A DNA stretch of 64,000 bases. Source: PALSA-894 sp963734185. Lineage in GTDB: Bacteria; Pseudomonadota; Alphaproteobacteria; Rhizobiales; Xanthobacteraceae. Below, piece by piece: positions 33,488 through 42,900 of this stretch. The notes below the pieces were generated by a model that saw only the letters and a list, made by a program, of their open reading frames with translations, was not told where the DNA came from and did no database searches. The position numbers and the translations under genes are program-made. Each line of letters starts with the position of its first letter. The stretch's first letter is position 1. The DNA lies in contig CAVTGA010000001.1 of NCBI GenBank assembly GCA_963734185.1, positions 186,001 to 250,000 on the forward strand. The letters are read 5' to 3'.

Positions 33488-35389
33488 ATGTCGGTTCAGC
33501 CCAGCCAGTCCCGACGTTTCCTGCGCTTCTCGCTTGGTTTCTGGAGCGGGGAAACGCGAGCGCGGGCATGGCTTCTGACCTTCGCCGTGCTATTTTTTCT
33601 TCTTGCCAATCTGGGCGCCGCGCTCGCGGTCAACCGCTGGAACAAGTTCTTCTTCGACGCGCTCGAACAGAAGGACACGAAGACCGTTATCCTCGCTGTC
33701 GGTCTCGTTCTGGCGTTGGCTTTGTTTTCAGCGGCATTTTCGGTGGGGCTCCTGCACGCGCGCATGCGCCTGCAGGTGCAATGGCGTCAGTGGTTGGCGC
33801 GGACATTGATCGGTCGTTGGCTCGCAGACCGGCATTTCTACCAGCTGACCATCGTGCACACCGAGGCCGACAATCCCGAAGCGCGCATCGCCGAGGACGG
33901 TAGGCTTGCGATCGAACTTCTGGTTGATTTCTCACTAGGCGTCCTGAACGCCTTGCTGGCCGCGATCTCCTTCATCGGCATCCTGTGGGTCGTCGGCGGC
34001 TCCCTGATCGTCGCGGGCTATTCCATTCCCGGCTACATGGTCTTCGCCTGCATCATCTATTCCACGATCACGACGCTCGGCATGTTCCTGCTGGGCCGCT
34101 TGCTGGTGCGCCGCGTCGAGGAAAAGGCGGCCGGAGAAGCGCAGCTGCGCTACGAACTGACTCGCGTGAAGGACAATGCCGAAAATATCGCGTTGATCGG
34201 CGGCGACGACGACGAACGCGAGCGCCTGGACGTAACCTTGTCCGATCTGGTCCAACGTTGGCTCGGCGTGATCGTCTGGCAGGGTCGAATGATGTGGCTC
34301 AACGGCGCAAACCTGGTTCTGGCCCCCGTTGTTCCGCTTCTGCTCGGGGCACCAAAATATCTCTCGGGCGAGATGACGCTCGGTTCGCTCATGCAGGCCG
34401 CCACTGCGTTCATGCAGGTCCAGCTTGCGCTCAACTGGCTCGCCGACAATGCGCTGCGTCTGGCCGACTGGTTTGCCTCCTCGCACCGTGTGACGCAATT
34501 GTCCGATGCGATCGACCGTCTGGAAGCAAGCCTCGGGCCCGTCGGCCGGGGCGAGACCATCAAATTGGGCGTGAGCCCGGACAATCGCGTGTATCTTCGT
34601 GACCTCAACATCGCATTGCACGACGGCAAACTGATGATCGACGGCGCGGAGGCCATCGTCTCGCCCGGCGAAAAAGTCCTTGTGAAGGGAGAATCAGGAA
34701 CCGGAAAAAGCACCCTCATTCGTGCGATGGCCGGGTTGTGGCCTTGGGGAAGCGGCGAAATCCTGCGACCTGAAGGCGCTGACATCGCTTTCATGCCGCA
34801 ACGCCCGTATTTTCCGCTTGGTACGTTGCGCGCCGCCTTGCTCTATCCCCACTCCGAGCAAGAGGTCGCAGACGAGAAGATTCAGGACATCCTCATGCGT
34901 TGCGGCCTTGAACATCTCATTCCGCGTCTCGACGAAACGGACCAATGGAGTTCGCTCCTGTCCGGCGGCGAACAGCAGCGCCTTGCCTTTGCTCGCGTGC
35001 TGATCCATCCGCCCGACATTCTCATCATGGATGAGCCGACGTCGTCGCTCGACGACCTCAGCCAGTTCAGGATGATGGAGTACATGCGGGATTTTCTGCC
35101 CGATGCGATGGTGATCCATGCTGGACACCGGCCGGGTCTCGAACGTTTTCATGATCGCGAAATCCAACTCGTGCGCGAAAAGCGCGACGGGCCTGCGACG
35201 ACACAGGAGCATGATTCTCTCTCCACTCGAATCGGTCTGGCGCGCTCTGCAAAGATTGGGAGGCGGGCGTTCAGCCTGACCGTTTCCGCCGGGATTTTCG
35301 GTCGCCTTTCAGCAATGAAATCAACCCAATGCGCTCATTTTGTCGGCGCGCCGGCAGGTGGACACGATTCGCAGACCTCTTTGAAGTGA
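33488..35389 (+). CDS. SbmA/BacA-like ABC transporter (membrane domain fused to ATPase)
   Basis: 633 residues. N-terminal membrane domain (about 1-330) of the SbmA/BacA_2 (YddA-like) type: WLLTFAVLFFLLANLGAALA and the NRWNKFFFDALEQKD motif, then TEADNPEARIAEDGRL. C-terminal ATPase: Walker A GESGTGKSTL, Q-loop MPQRPYFPLGTLR, signature LSGGEQQRLAFARVL, Walker B ILIMDEPTSSLD, and H-loop HAGHRP. Homologues move peptides or very-long-chain fatty acids and matter for rhizobial host interaction. The last ~65 residues after REIQLVREK are atypical and the stop lies within the second 57-bp repeat, suggesting the 3' end was rebuilt by repeat insertion. Start ATG at 33488; a GTG at 33476 is also possible. 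Confidence 0.87.
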   Translation: MSVQPSQSRRFLRFSLGFWSGETRARAWLLTFAVLFFLLANLGAALAVNRWNKFFFDALEQKDTKTVILAVGLVLALALFSAAFSVGLLHARMRLQVQWRQWLARTLIGRWLADRHFYQLTIVHTEADNPEARIAEDGRLAIELLVDFSLGVLNALLAAISFIGILWVVGGSLIVAGYSIPGYMVFACIIYSTITTLGMFLLGRLLVRRVEEKAAGEAQLRYELTRVKDNAENIALIGGDDDERERLDVTLSDLVQRWLGVIVWQGRMMWLNGANLVLAPVVPLLLGAPKYLSGEMTLGSLMQAATAFMQVQLALNWLADNALRLADWFASSHRVTQLSDAIDRLEASLGPVGRGETIKLGVSPDNRVYLRDLNIALHDGKLMIDGAEAIVSPGEKVLVKGESGTGKSTLIRAMAGLWPWGSGEILRPEGADIAFMPQRPYFPLGTLRAALLYPHSEQEVADEKIQDILMRCGLEHLIPRLDETDQWSSLLSGGEQQRLAFARVLIHPPDILIMDEPTSSLDDLSQFRMMEYMRDFLPDAMVIHAGHRPGLERFHDREIQLVREKRDGPATTQEHDSLSTRIGLARSAKIGRRAFSLTVSAGIFGRLSAMKSTQCAHFVGAPAGGHDSQTSLK

Positions 35390-35427
35390 GCAATTCTGCA
35401 CAGTCTTCACTCGGGCGTGGGCGTAGC
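35371..35427. repeat. 57-bp direct repeat, copy 2
   Basis: Second copy of the 33222-33278 repeat. It contains the stop codon of the ABC transporter and lies 30 bp before the next start, so it may carry the promoter or leader of the small phasin-like gene. Confidence 0.8.
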
Positions 35428-35457
35428 ATCACCCGCGCAGGAGGGCTGCCGCCTCCG

Positions 35458-35760
35458 ATGCGTGATTCGGAGAACCGGATGCTGGATCCCTGGCTTGCCC
35501 TGACGTTTCATGCGGCGCGGCTGACCTGGGACGCGCAAGGGGTGATGGCGCTCCGACTGATGAAGCTGGCCGGCGGAGGCCCCGCCGCTCAATCCGAGGC
35601 AGGCGCCATGATCAGCGAAAAGGTGGCGGCGTTCTTCGAGGCGCAGGCCGTCGCCGCCACGGCCGTGCTTGGAGGCAGCTCCGGCGCCCGTAGCGCGACG
35701 ATGGTCTTGAACGTTTACGGAAGGAAAGTGCGCGCCAACAAGCGAAGGCTCTCGAAATGA
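35458..35760 (+). CDS. Small phasin-like helical protein
   Basis: 100 residues: DPWLALTFHAARLTWDAQGV, MALRLMKLAGGG, EAGAMISEKVAAFFEAQAVA and a basic tail VYGRKVRANKRRLSK. The pattern (WLxLxFxAARLxWEAQxVxALRL) belongs to short Ala-rich proteins of rhizobia sometimes called phasin-like. Function unknown, perhaps granule or membrane association. The stop overlaps the kinase start (ATGA), so the two are coupled. Confidence 0.6.
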   Translation: MRDSENRMLDPWLALTFHAARLTWDAQGVMALRLMKLAGGGPAAQSEAGAMISEKVAAFFEAQAVAATAVLGGSSGARSATMVLNVYGRKVRANKRRLSK

Positions 35761-36533
35761 CTGAAACCGAGTTTCAGTTTCCCTCGCGGCGTGTGCTCGG
35801 GCGTGACAGGCGCGAGCACAAGAGTGATGCGCTCACTGCCGAATTGCACGCCTCGCATGCGCGCGAGGAGGCGCTGCGACGCGAGATGCGCGACCTGGCG
35901 CAGCGCCAGGCCATGCTGACGCAGGAATTCGAGCATCGGCTCATCAACGGCCTGCAATTGATCGTAAGTCTGTTGTCGTTGCAAAGCCGGATCGCCACGA
36001 CCCCTGAAGCGGCCGCGCAATTGACGATCGCGGCCCGTCGCGTTGCCGCGCTCGGGCGCGTGCATCGTCGGCTGCATCTCCTCGATCATCAGGACAATGT
36101 GGAGTTCAAGCGTTACCTGGAGCACCTGTGCGAGGATATTTCGGGTCTGCTGTTCCAGGAACCGACCGGTTACGCCATCGTGGTCGAGGCCGTGGACGCC
36201 GAGATACCGACCGCGTTCGCCATCCCGCTCGGCTTCATCGTCAACGAGCTGATCACCAACGCGGCGAAATACGCCAGGGGCCACATCACTGTTCGATTTG
36301 AAGCGGCCTCGCCTGGCGCTCATTCGCTATCGGTGCTGGACGACGGGCCGGGATTGCCGGCCGGGTTCGATCCGGCGAAGAGCAAAGGACTTGGAATGAA
36401 GATCGTGCAGGCGCTGGTCGAACAGATCGGCGGCGGGTTGCACATCTTGCCCGGTGATGACGGCTGCGGGGCTCGCTTCACGGTCTTATTCAGCTCTCCC
36501 GGTTCTGCGACCCATGGAACTGCCGATCGGTAA
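35757..36533 (+). CDS. Sensorless histidine kinase, HWE/HisKA_2 type
   Basis: 258 residues. Coiled N-terminal helix (ELHASHAREEALRREMRDLA), then the HisKA_2 dimerisation motif EFEHRLINGLQLIVSLLSLQ with the phospho-acceptor His in FEHRL, and a HATPase domain with N-box VNELITNAAKYA, G1 box DDGPGLPAGF, and GLGMKIVQALVEQIGG. No PAS, GAF or membrane domain, so the signal must come from a partner protein. This kinase class feeds general stress response or two-component circuits in alphaproteobacteria. No response regulator is adjacent. Confidence 0.88.
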   Translation: MTETEFQFPSRRVLGRDRREHKSDALTAELHASHAREEALRREMRDLAQRQAMLTQEFEHRLINGLQLIVSLLSLQSRIATTPEAAAQLTIAARRVAALGRVHRRLHLLDHQDNVEFKRYLEHLCEDISGLLFQEPTGYAIVVEAVDAEIPTAFAIPLGFIVNELITNAAKYARGHITVRFEAASPGAHSLSVLDDGPGLPAGFDPAKSKGLGMKIVQALVEQIGGGLHILPGDDGCGARFTVLFSSPGSATHGTADR

Positions 36534-36572
36534 TCGACGATTGCGCGACGGCGCGCCGGAAGCCGCAGGCGC

Positions 36573-37508
36573 TCAACTGAACAGCGCGATCTTCTCCTCG
36601 GCGCTGAGCGCGAGCAGCGGCGCGAGCGCGTCTTCGGCGCGCTTCAGCGCGGCTTCGAGCGCCGGCTGCAGCGAAGGCGCGGGCTCGCGCGCCGGCGCGA
36701 TGCTCGGTGCGGGTTCCTCGCGCTCCAGCTCCGGCGGCAGCGGACCGAGATCGATCACCGTGCCGTCTTCTTCCACGATCGCGAAATCGCTCTGCGCGCT
36801 CGCGGCCGGTCCCATCACCATGTCGACGTCGGCCTGGTCGAGCCCCTGGCCCGGCAGCGCCGGTCCGTTGAGCAGGGCTGACTCGCCGTGCCGGGCGGCG
36901 CGGGCGGTTTCCGCCGCCTCCGCCGCCATGGCGCCGTCGAGGCCCCAGATGTCGATCATGGCGTTGATGCGGCCTTCCAGGTAGCGCAGCACGTTGATCA
37001 CCTTGCGGGTGCGCTGGCCGGTCAGGTCCTGGAACGAGCAGGCGGTGTAGACGTCGGTCGCCTTGGTGTCGAGCAGGTCGCAGACTTCCGGCTCCAACCC
37101 CTGCTCGCGCAGGGTCCAGGCGATCTCCTGGATCTGCTCGGCGCTGCCGAGGATATCGGAAGTGGCGTGCTCGGTCGCCGAGACGATCGAGTCGAGCTCG
37201 GCGGTGGCTTCGCCGAACTTGCCGTGCTGCGCGGCGTCGGGCTTGATCGAGGCGATCTCGGCCTTGGTGCGCGAGATCGCCTTGGCCATCTCGACCAGGT
37301 CGAAGCGGAACCGGTCGACCGAGCCGCCGGCGGCCTCGCCGCGGATCACCGCCTCGATGCGCTCGATCGCCTTGAGCAGCATGGCGGTGTCGGCGGAGCG
37401 GTTGCGCCGGGCGTATTCGGCGAGGAACCAGCGCCCGCGCGCGGTCTCCATGACCGCGGCCTCGATCGCCTCGTAGTCGGCCTCGCTCAGCGCCGGGGGG
37501 AGGGGCAT
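36573..37508 (-). CDS. CheZ-like protein phosphatase, alphaproteobacterial
   Basis: 311 residues. The central coiled-coil region ends in the CheZ signature CSFQDLTGQRTRKVINVLRY (catalytic Gln in DLTGQ). N-terminal helix MPLPPALSEADYEAIEAAVM..RGRWFLAEYARRNR, and a C-terminal acidic/Pro-rich linker ending in a short helix KIALFS, analogous to the CheY-binding peptide of gammaproteobacterial CheZ. Dephosphorylates CheY-like receivers, controlling motility or another receiver. No che genes are in the window. Confidence 0.85.
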   Translation of the reverse strand: MPLPPALSEADYEAIEAAVMETARGRWFLAEYARRNRSADTAMLLKAIERIEAVIRGEAAGGSVDRFRFDLVEMAKAISRTKAEIASIKPDAAQHGKFGEATAELDSIVSATEHATSDILGSAEQIQEIAWTLREQGLEPEVCDLLDTKATDVYTACSFQDLTGQRTRKVINVLRYLEGRINAMIDIWGLDGAMAAEAAETARAARHGESALLNGPALPGQGLDQADVDMVMGPAASAQSDFAIVEEDGTVIDLGPLPPELEREEPAPSIAPAREPAPSLQPALEAALKRAEDALAPLLALSAEEKIALFS

Positions 37509-37570
37509 CTCGATTGATCCGTCGCAATGGGTCGCGCGACAATGCGGTACGAATCGTCACGATCAGTTTA

Positions 37571-38731
37571 ATGAATGACCGCCTAATCGTTAACGATACG
37601 TTCGCGCGGCGGCTGGCGCTGTTCTATGCGGCGGTATTCTGCGCCTACGGCCTGCACATGCCGTTCTTCCCGCTCTGGCTCGGGGCCAAGGGGCTCGAGG
37701 CCGGCGCCATCGGCGTGGTGCTGGCGGCACCGATGCTGGTGCGGCTGTTCGCGATTCCCATCGGGGCCCGGCTCGCCGACCGGGCCGGGACGCTCAAGGG
37801 TGCGCTCGTCGCCGCCGCATGCGCGAGCGCCGTCGCCTTTGTCCTGGTCGGGCTTGCCGACGGCTTCGCCGCCATCCTGGTTGCCTTCGCGATCGCCACG
37901 CTCCTCGGCGCCCCGGTCCTGCCGCTCGGCGACGCCTATGGGCTGAAGGGCCTCGCGGCGCGCGGCTTGAGCTATGGCCCGGTCAGGCTGTGGGGATCGG
38001 TCGCTTTCATCGCGGCCAACCTCGGCGGCGGATTGCTGGTCGGCGCGATAGCGCCGGTGTACCTGATCTGGCCGATCGTGGCTGCGTTCGGCGCAATGGC
38101 ACTGGCGGCGATGGCGCTGGCGCCGCCCGCAGCCGATCCGCTGCCGGCGCAGCCCGCCGGCCGGTCGCATCTGCGCTCGCCCGGGTTCCTCCTGGTAGCG
38201 GCAGCGGCCGGCCTGGTGCAGGCCAGCCACGCCGGCTATTACGGCTTCTCCGCGCTCGATTGGAGCGCGCGCGGCCTCGACGGGCCGACCATCGGCGCGC
38301 TGTGGGCGCTCGGCGTCGTCGCCGAGATCGTGCTGTTCGCGCTGTCCGGCCGCCTGCCGCGCGCGCTCGGCCCGGTCGCGCTGATCCTGATCGGCGCCGC
38401 TGGCGCGATCCTGCGCTGGTCCGCGATGGCGTTCGATCCGCCGGCTTCCGTGCAGGCCGCGCTGCAGCTGCTGCATGCGCTCTCGTTCGGCGCGACCCAT
38501 CTCGGCACCATGCAATTCCTCAGCCTTGCCGCGCCCGAGAGGAGCCGCGCCGCGGCGCAAGGCGACGTCGCGACGTTGAGCGGTCTCATGATGGCGGGTG
38601 CGACGCTGCTTTCGGGCGCGCTCTACGGCCGCTACGGCGGCCTCGCCTACGCGGCGATGGCGGGGCTGGCGGGGGTGGGGCTGATCTGTGCCCTACTAGC
38701 ATCGCGTTTTCAATCGCCGGATCGCCGATGA
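37571..38731 (+). CDS. MFS transporter, MFS_1-like/HcaT type
   Basis: 386 residues, inner membrane. Eleven to twelve hydrophobic segments: FYAAVFCAYGLHMPFFPLWL at the N terminus, RLADRAGTLKGAL loop 2-3, YGPVRLWGSVAFIAANLGGG, and FGATHLGTMQFLSLAAPERS near the end. The MFPFxxLWL-like start and VRLWGSxxF motif match the MFS_1-like (phenylpropionate permease HcaT-like) family. Substrate unknown. Divergent from the CheZ-like gene. Confidence 0.85.
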   Translation: MNDRLIVNDTFARRLALFYAAVFCAYGLHMPFFPLWLGAKGLEAGAIGVVLAAPMLVRLFAIPIGARLADRAGTLKGALVAAACASAVAFVLVGLADGFAAILVAFAIATLLGAPVLPLGDAYGLKGLAARGLSYGPVRLWGSVAFIAANLGGGLLVGAIAPVYLIWPIVAAFGAMALAAMALAPPAADPLPAQPAGRSHLRSPGFLLVAAAAGLVQASHAGYYGFSALDWSARGLDGPTIGALWALGVVAEIVLFALSGRLPRALGPVALILIGAAGAILRWSAMAFDPPASVQAALQLLHALSFGATHLGTMQFLSLAAPERSRAAAQGDVATLSGLMMAGATLLSGALYGRYGGLAYAAMAGLAGVGLICALLASRFQSPDRR

Positions 38732-38799
38732 TGCCGCAACGCCGAGGATCGATCGCGCCGGGTGCGCTTGCGCTCCTTCTCGCGGCTTCTGAAGACGTC

Positions 38800-39783
38800 T
38801 CACCCCCACAGCGCCAGCGTCGCCGGGTGCACTAGGCTGCCCTCATAGCGCAAGCCGTCGGGCCGATCGCGCGCGAGCAGCAGCGCGCCGTCGAGATCGA
38901 CCACGTCCGCGCGTTGCGCCACCAGCATCGCGGGCGCCATCGACAGCGACGTCGCCACCATGCAGCCGACCATGAGGCGCAGGCCGAGCCGCTCGGCCGC
39001 ATCGGCGAGCGCAAGGGCCTCGGTCAGGCCGCCGGCCTTGTCGAGCTTGATGTTGACGGCGTCATACTTGCCCACGAGCGCGGCAAGCGAGGCGCGGTCG
39101 TGCACGCTTTCGTCGGCGCAGACCGGAATCGGCCGCGCGGTCGTCGCGAGCGCCGAGTCGTCGTTTGCGGGCAGCGGCTGCTCCACCAGGGTGACGCCGG
39201 CTTCGGCGCAGGCTGTGAGGTTGGGGCTAAGCGTGTCGGGCCGCCAAGCCTCGTTGGCATCGACGATCAGTTCGGCGGCGGGCGCGGCTTGGCGCACCGC
39301 GCGGATGCGCTCCGTGTCGCCTTCGCCGCCGAGCTTGACCTTGAGCAATTTGCGCCCGGCGGCCTTGGTTGCGGCGTCGGCCATCGCGCCGGGAGTCCCG
39401 AGGGAAATCGTGTAGGCGGTGACGAGCGCCCGAGGGGCGGGACGGCCGGCGAGCGCATGCACGGGCCGGCCGGCGGCCTTGGCGGCGAAATCCCACAACG
39501 CGCAGTCAAGCGCGTTGCGCGCGGCGCCCGCCGGCATGGCGCGCTGCAGGCCGATCCGGTCGAGGCCCTGCGCGAGAGCCACGCGCATCGCGTCGATCGC
39601 CGCCACAACGCCATCGAGGGTCTCGCCGTAACGCGCGTAGGGTACGCATTCGCCTCGGCCCGTCGCCGTGCCGTCGCTGATTTCGGCCACCACCACCGCC
39701 GCCTCGGTCTTGACGCCGCGTGCAATGGTGAACGCATCGGCGATCGGCCAGCGCTCGATGCCCACTTTCAGTAAAAGGCCCAT
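38800..39783 (-). CDS. Dipeptide (L-Ala-D/L-Glu type) epimerase, enolase superfamily
   Basis: 327 residues. Muconate-lactonising subgroup: capping domain FTIARGVKTEAAVVVAEI and ECVPYARYGET; barrel with LLKVKLGGEGD (KxK base), VDANEAWRPD (first metal Asp), ADESVHD (third acid), and INIKLDKAGG (KxD on the opposite face) then GCMVATSLSMAP. This set is typical of dipeptide epimerases of murein-peptide recycling. Start at MGLLLKVGIERWPIADAF; longer starts run into the upstream repeat. Peptide specificity not assignable. Confidence 0.88.
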   Translation of the reverse strand: MGLLLKVGIERWPIADAFTIARGVKTEAAVVVAEISDGTATGRGECVPYARYGETLDGVVAAIDAMRVALAQGLDRIGLQRAMPAGAARNALDCALWDFAAKAAGRPVHALAGRPAPRALVTAYTISLGTPGAMADAATKAAGRKLLKVKLGGEGDTERIRAVRQAAPAAELIVDANEAWRPDTLSPNLTACAEAGVTLVEQPLPANDDSALATTARPIPVCADESVHDRASLAALVGKYDAVNIKLDKAGGLTEALALADAAERLGLRLMVGCMVATSLSMAPAMLVAQRADVVDLDGALLLARDRPDGLRYEGSLVHPATLALWG

Positions 39784-39809
39784 GTGCGAGACGGTGAGGG
39801 TGAGGGAAC

Positions 39810-39963
39810 GTAGGGTGGGCAAAGGCGCGGCCCCGATCTCGCGATCACGCGTTGAACGGCGTCCGCGCCGTGCCCACGCGGACGAAACAAGCCGCGTGGG
39901 CAAAGGCACGCAATGCTTGCGCGCCGTCGGACCAGCGCGGCGTTGCGCCTTTGCCCACCCTAC
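39810..39963. repeat. GTAGGGTGGGCAAAGGCGC palindrome (copy 1)
   Basis: About 154-bp element whose outer arms are GTAGGGTGGGCAAAGGCGC and GCGCCTTTGCCCACCCTAC; internally GCCCACGCGG/CCGCGTGGGC forms a second stem. It sits between the epimerase start and the end of the 1957-aa gene. Related copy at 61676-61834. Confidence 0.8.
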
Positions 39964-39969
39964 AAAAAG

Positions 39970-42900
39970 CTATTCGAACCGTCCCGCCGCGTGCGCCAGC
40001 ATGGTGTAGACCTTGCCGGTATCCGAGGTGAGATAGGTGCGGGCCACCACCGGCCCGCGCTCGTCGCGCGAGACTTCGTCGAGCAGGCGCTCGAACTCGC
40101 CGATGTAGCGATCGACCGTCTGCTTGAACTCGCGGTCGGCGCGATAGCGTTTGCGGATTTCCTCGAACGTCTTCTGACCCTGCATGGTGTAGAGCCGGCG
40201 GGTGAACACGTTGCGCTCACCGCGCTTGTAGCGCTCCCACAATTCGGCGGCGGCGTCGTGGTCGATCATGCGTGCGATGTCGACCGAGAGCGAGTCGAGC
40301 AACTCCATAGTGTTGCGCGCCTGGCGGTCGCCGGGCGCGGGCGCCTCGTCGCGCGAGGCGCGGCCGAGAAGGTCGGAGAGCCAGCCGCCGCGGCCCTCGT
40401 TCTGCGCCGGAGCCGCCTCCGGTGCCGGGGTTGGGCGGCGCGGGGGCGGGGCGCCGCGGCCGACCGCTTCCCGCACGGGCGGGCGGTTCCCATTGTCGCG
40501 TTCGCGCGCGCCGGCGCTCGCCGCCACCGGCTCGGGCCGTCGCACCGGCTCGGCGGTGTCGCGGCTGTGGCGCGCGACGATACGGTTGAGCTCGGCGAGC
40601 GCATCGATCTGCTCGACGATCACCTTGCGCATCTGCGCCGCGCTGTCGGCGGTCTCCTGCGGCAGCTCGAAGATGCCGCGCCGCATCTCGGTGCGGGTGG
40701 CCTCGAGCTCGCGCTGCATCTCGGCGCTCATCTCCTTCATCTGGCGCACGACCTCGGCAAACCGCTCGCTGGTCTGGCGGAACAGCGCGGTGGTCTGGCC
40801 GGTGGCCTGCTCGTAGATGCTCTGCAGGGCGTCCGCGGTGCGCTTGCGTTCCTCGTCGGAGGTCGCGCGCACCAGCTCGTACTGGTTGGCGATCGCCTTG
40901 GTGCCTTCGGTCGACACCTCGGCGACCACGCGCCCGATGTCGCGGGCGCGCGTCTCGGCGGCATCGAACGCCTCGTTGAGCAGTTCGTTGAAGCGCCTGA
41001 GCCGCACGTCGAGATCCTCGACCTTGGTGTCGAGCCCGGTCGAGAGCGCCTCCAGCGCCACCCGGCGGTCGCTGATGACGCTCTCGGTGCGCCGGTTGCT
41101 GACCTCGATCAGCTCGGCCGCGGAGGCGAGCGCGCGGCCGTGCTCCTCGAACTTGTCGGCCAGTTGCGTGATGTTCTCCAGCGCGTTGCCGGTGACCGAG
41201 TGGAACGCGCCGAGCTTTTCTTCCACGCTCTTGTTGGTCGTGCCGGTGCGGTCGGCGACCTCGTTCATGGTCACCACGAAATCGTTCACCCGCTTGGACA
41301 GCGTGGTCTCGATCATGCCAAGATTCTCGGTCGCGCCGCTGAGCACCTCCTGCAGCAGGCCGTTGGCCTCGCGCAGCCGCTCGAACAGCGCGGCGGTGTC
41401 GTTGCGCAGCATGCCGTGCGTTTCCATCATCTCCGAGACGGCCGAGCTGGCGGTCTTCTGCGAACTCTCGATCACCGAACGGGCGGCCTGGTCCAGCTCC
41501 TTCAAGGTGCGGGTGACCGAGGTCGTCGCCTTGCTGCCGGCGTCGTTGATCAGCGCGCTCATCTCCTGGCTGTTCTGCAGCATCGTCTTGGAGAAAGTGA
41601 TCCCCTTGGCTTCGAGCGACTGCACGGCCTGATTGGTCACTCGTTCGATCTCGGTCGAGAACCGCTGACCCTGCGAGCCGAACGCGGTGAGGAAGCTTCC
41701 CGTCCGCTCGTCGAGCAGGCGCGTGAGATCGGCGCCGCGCTGGTGGATGTTCGCCGTCATCTCCTCCGCCTTGGCGGTGAAGGTGCGGGCGACTTCCGCG
41801 CTGACGCCGAGCAGCGTGCGCTCGACCTCGCCGGCGTTCTGCTTGAGCACCGCCGCGACGCCCGAGGCGACCGTCGTCAGCGCGCGATCGACCTCGCCGG
41901 CGTTCTGCTTGAGCGAGGTGGAAACGCCGGCACCGGCGGTCGCGAGCGCCCGCTCGACCTCGCCGGCATTCTGCTTGAGCGTGGTCGTCACCGTCGCACT
42001 TGCGGTGGTGAGCGCCTTTTCGATCTCCACGGCGCCGCGCTTGAGATTGTCGCTCACGTCGTGGGTCACGGTGGAGACGCGGCGCTCGGCCTCCTCGGCG
42101 CTGGTATTGATGGTCTGCGCCAGCGCGGTCGCGGCCTGGCCGAGCGAGCGCTCGATGTCGCCGGAATTCTGCCGGATGGTCGTGACAATGCCCGTGGAGG
42201 CCGCGGTCAGCGATTTCTCGGCGTCCTGCGCCGTGGTGCGGATGCTTTCGGATGCGCTGGAAGCGGCATGCCCGAGCGTGCGCTCGGCTTCCTCGGCATT
42301 CTGCTTGATCGCGGCGGTGGTGTTGGATGATGCCAGCGCGAGCGAACGTTCCAGGTCGGTCGCGTTCTGCTGCATTGCAGACGTCACGCCCGAGGAGGCT
42401 GCGAGCAGCGTGCGCTCGACTTCCTCGGCGTTCTGCTTGATCGCGGAAGTCGTGTTGGACGACGCCAGCGCCAGCGTACGTTCCAGATCCGCGGCGTTCT
42501 GCTGCATGGCCGACGTCACGCCGGAGGAGGCCGCGAGCAGCGTCCGCTCGACTTCGTCGGCATTCTGCTTGATCGTGGTGGTGGTGTTGGACGATGCGTG
42601 CGCCAGCGAACGCTCGAGATCGGCGGCGTTCTGCTGCATGGTCGACGTGACGGTGGAGGAGGCCGCGAGCAGGGCGCGCTCGGCGTCGGTGGCCGTGGTG
42701 CGGATGGCCTCGGTGGTGGCGGCGGAGAGTTGCCCGAGAGATCGCTCGACGTCGCTTGCGTCCTGCTTGACGGTGTCGCGCAGGGTCGCGGAGGCGTTCA
42801 TCAAGGTGCGTTCGATCTCGGTCGCATCGTGCCGGACGGTATCGCGCAGAGCGGACGAGGCCGCGGTCAGCGTGCGCTCGACGTCACCGGCGTCCTGGCG

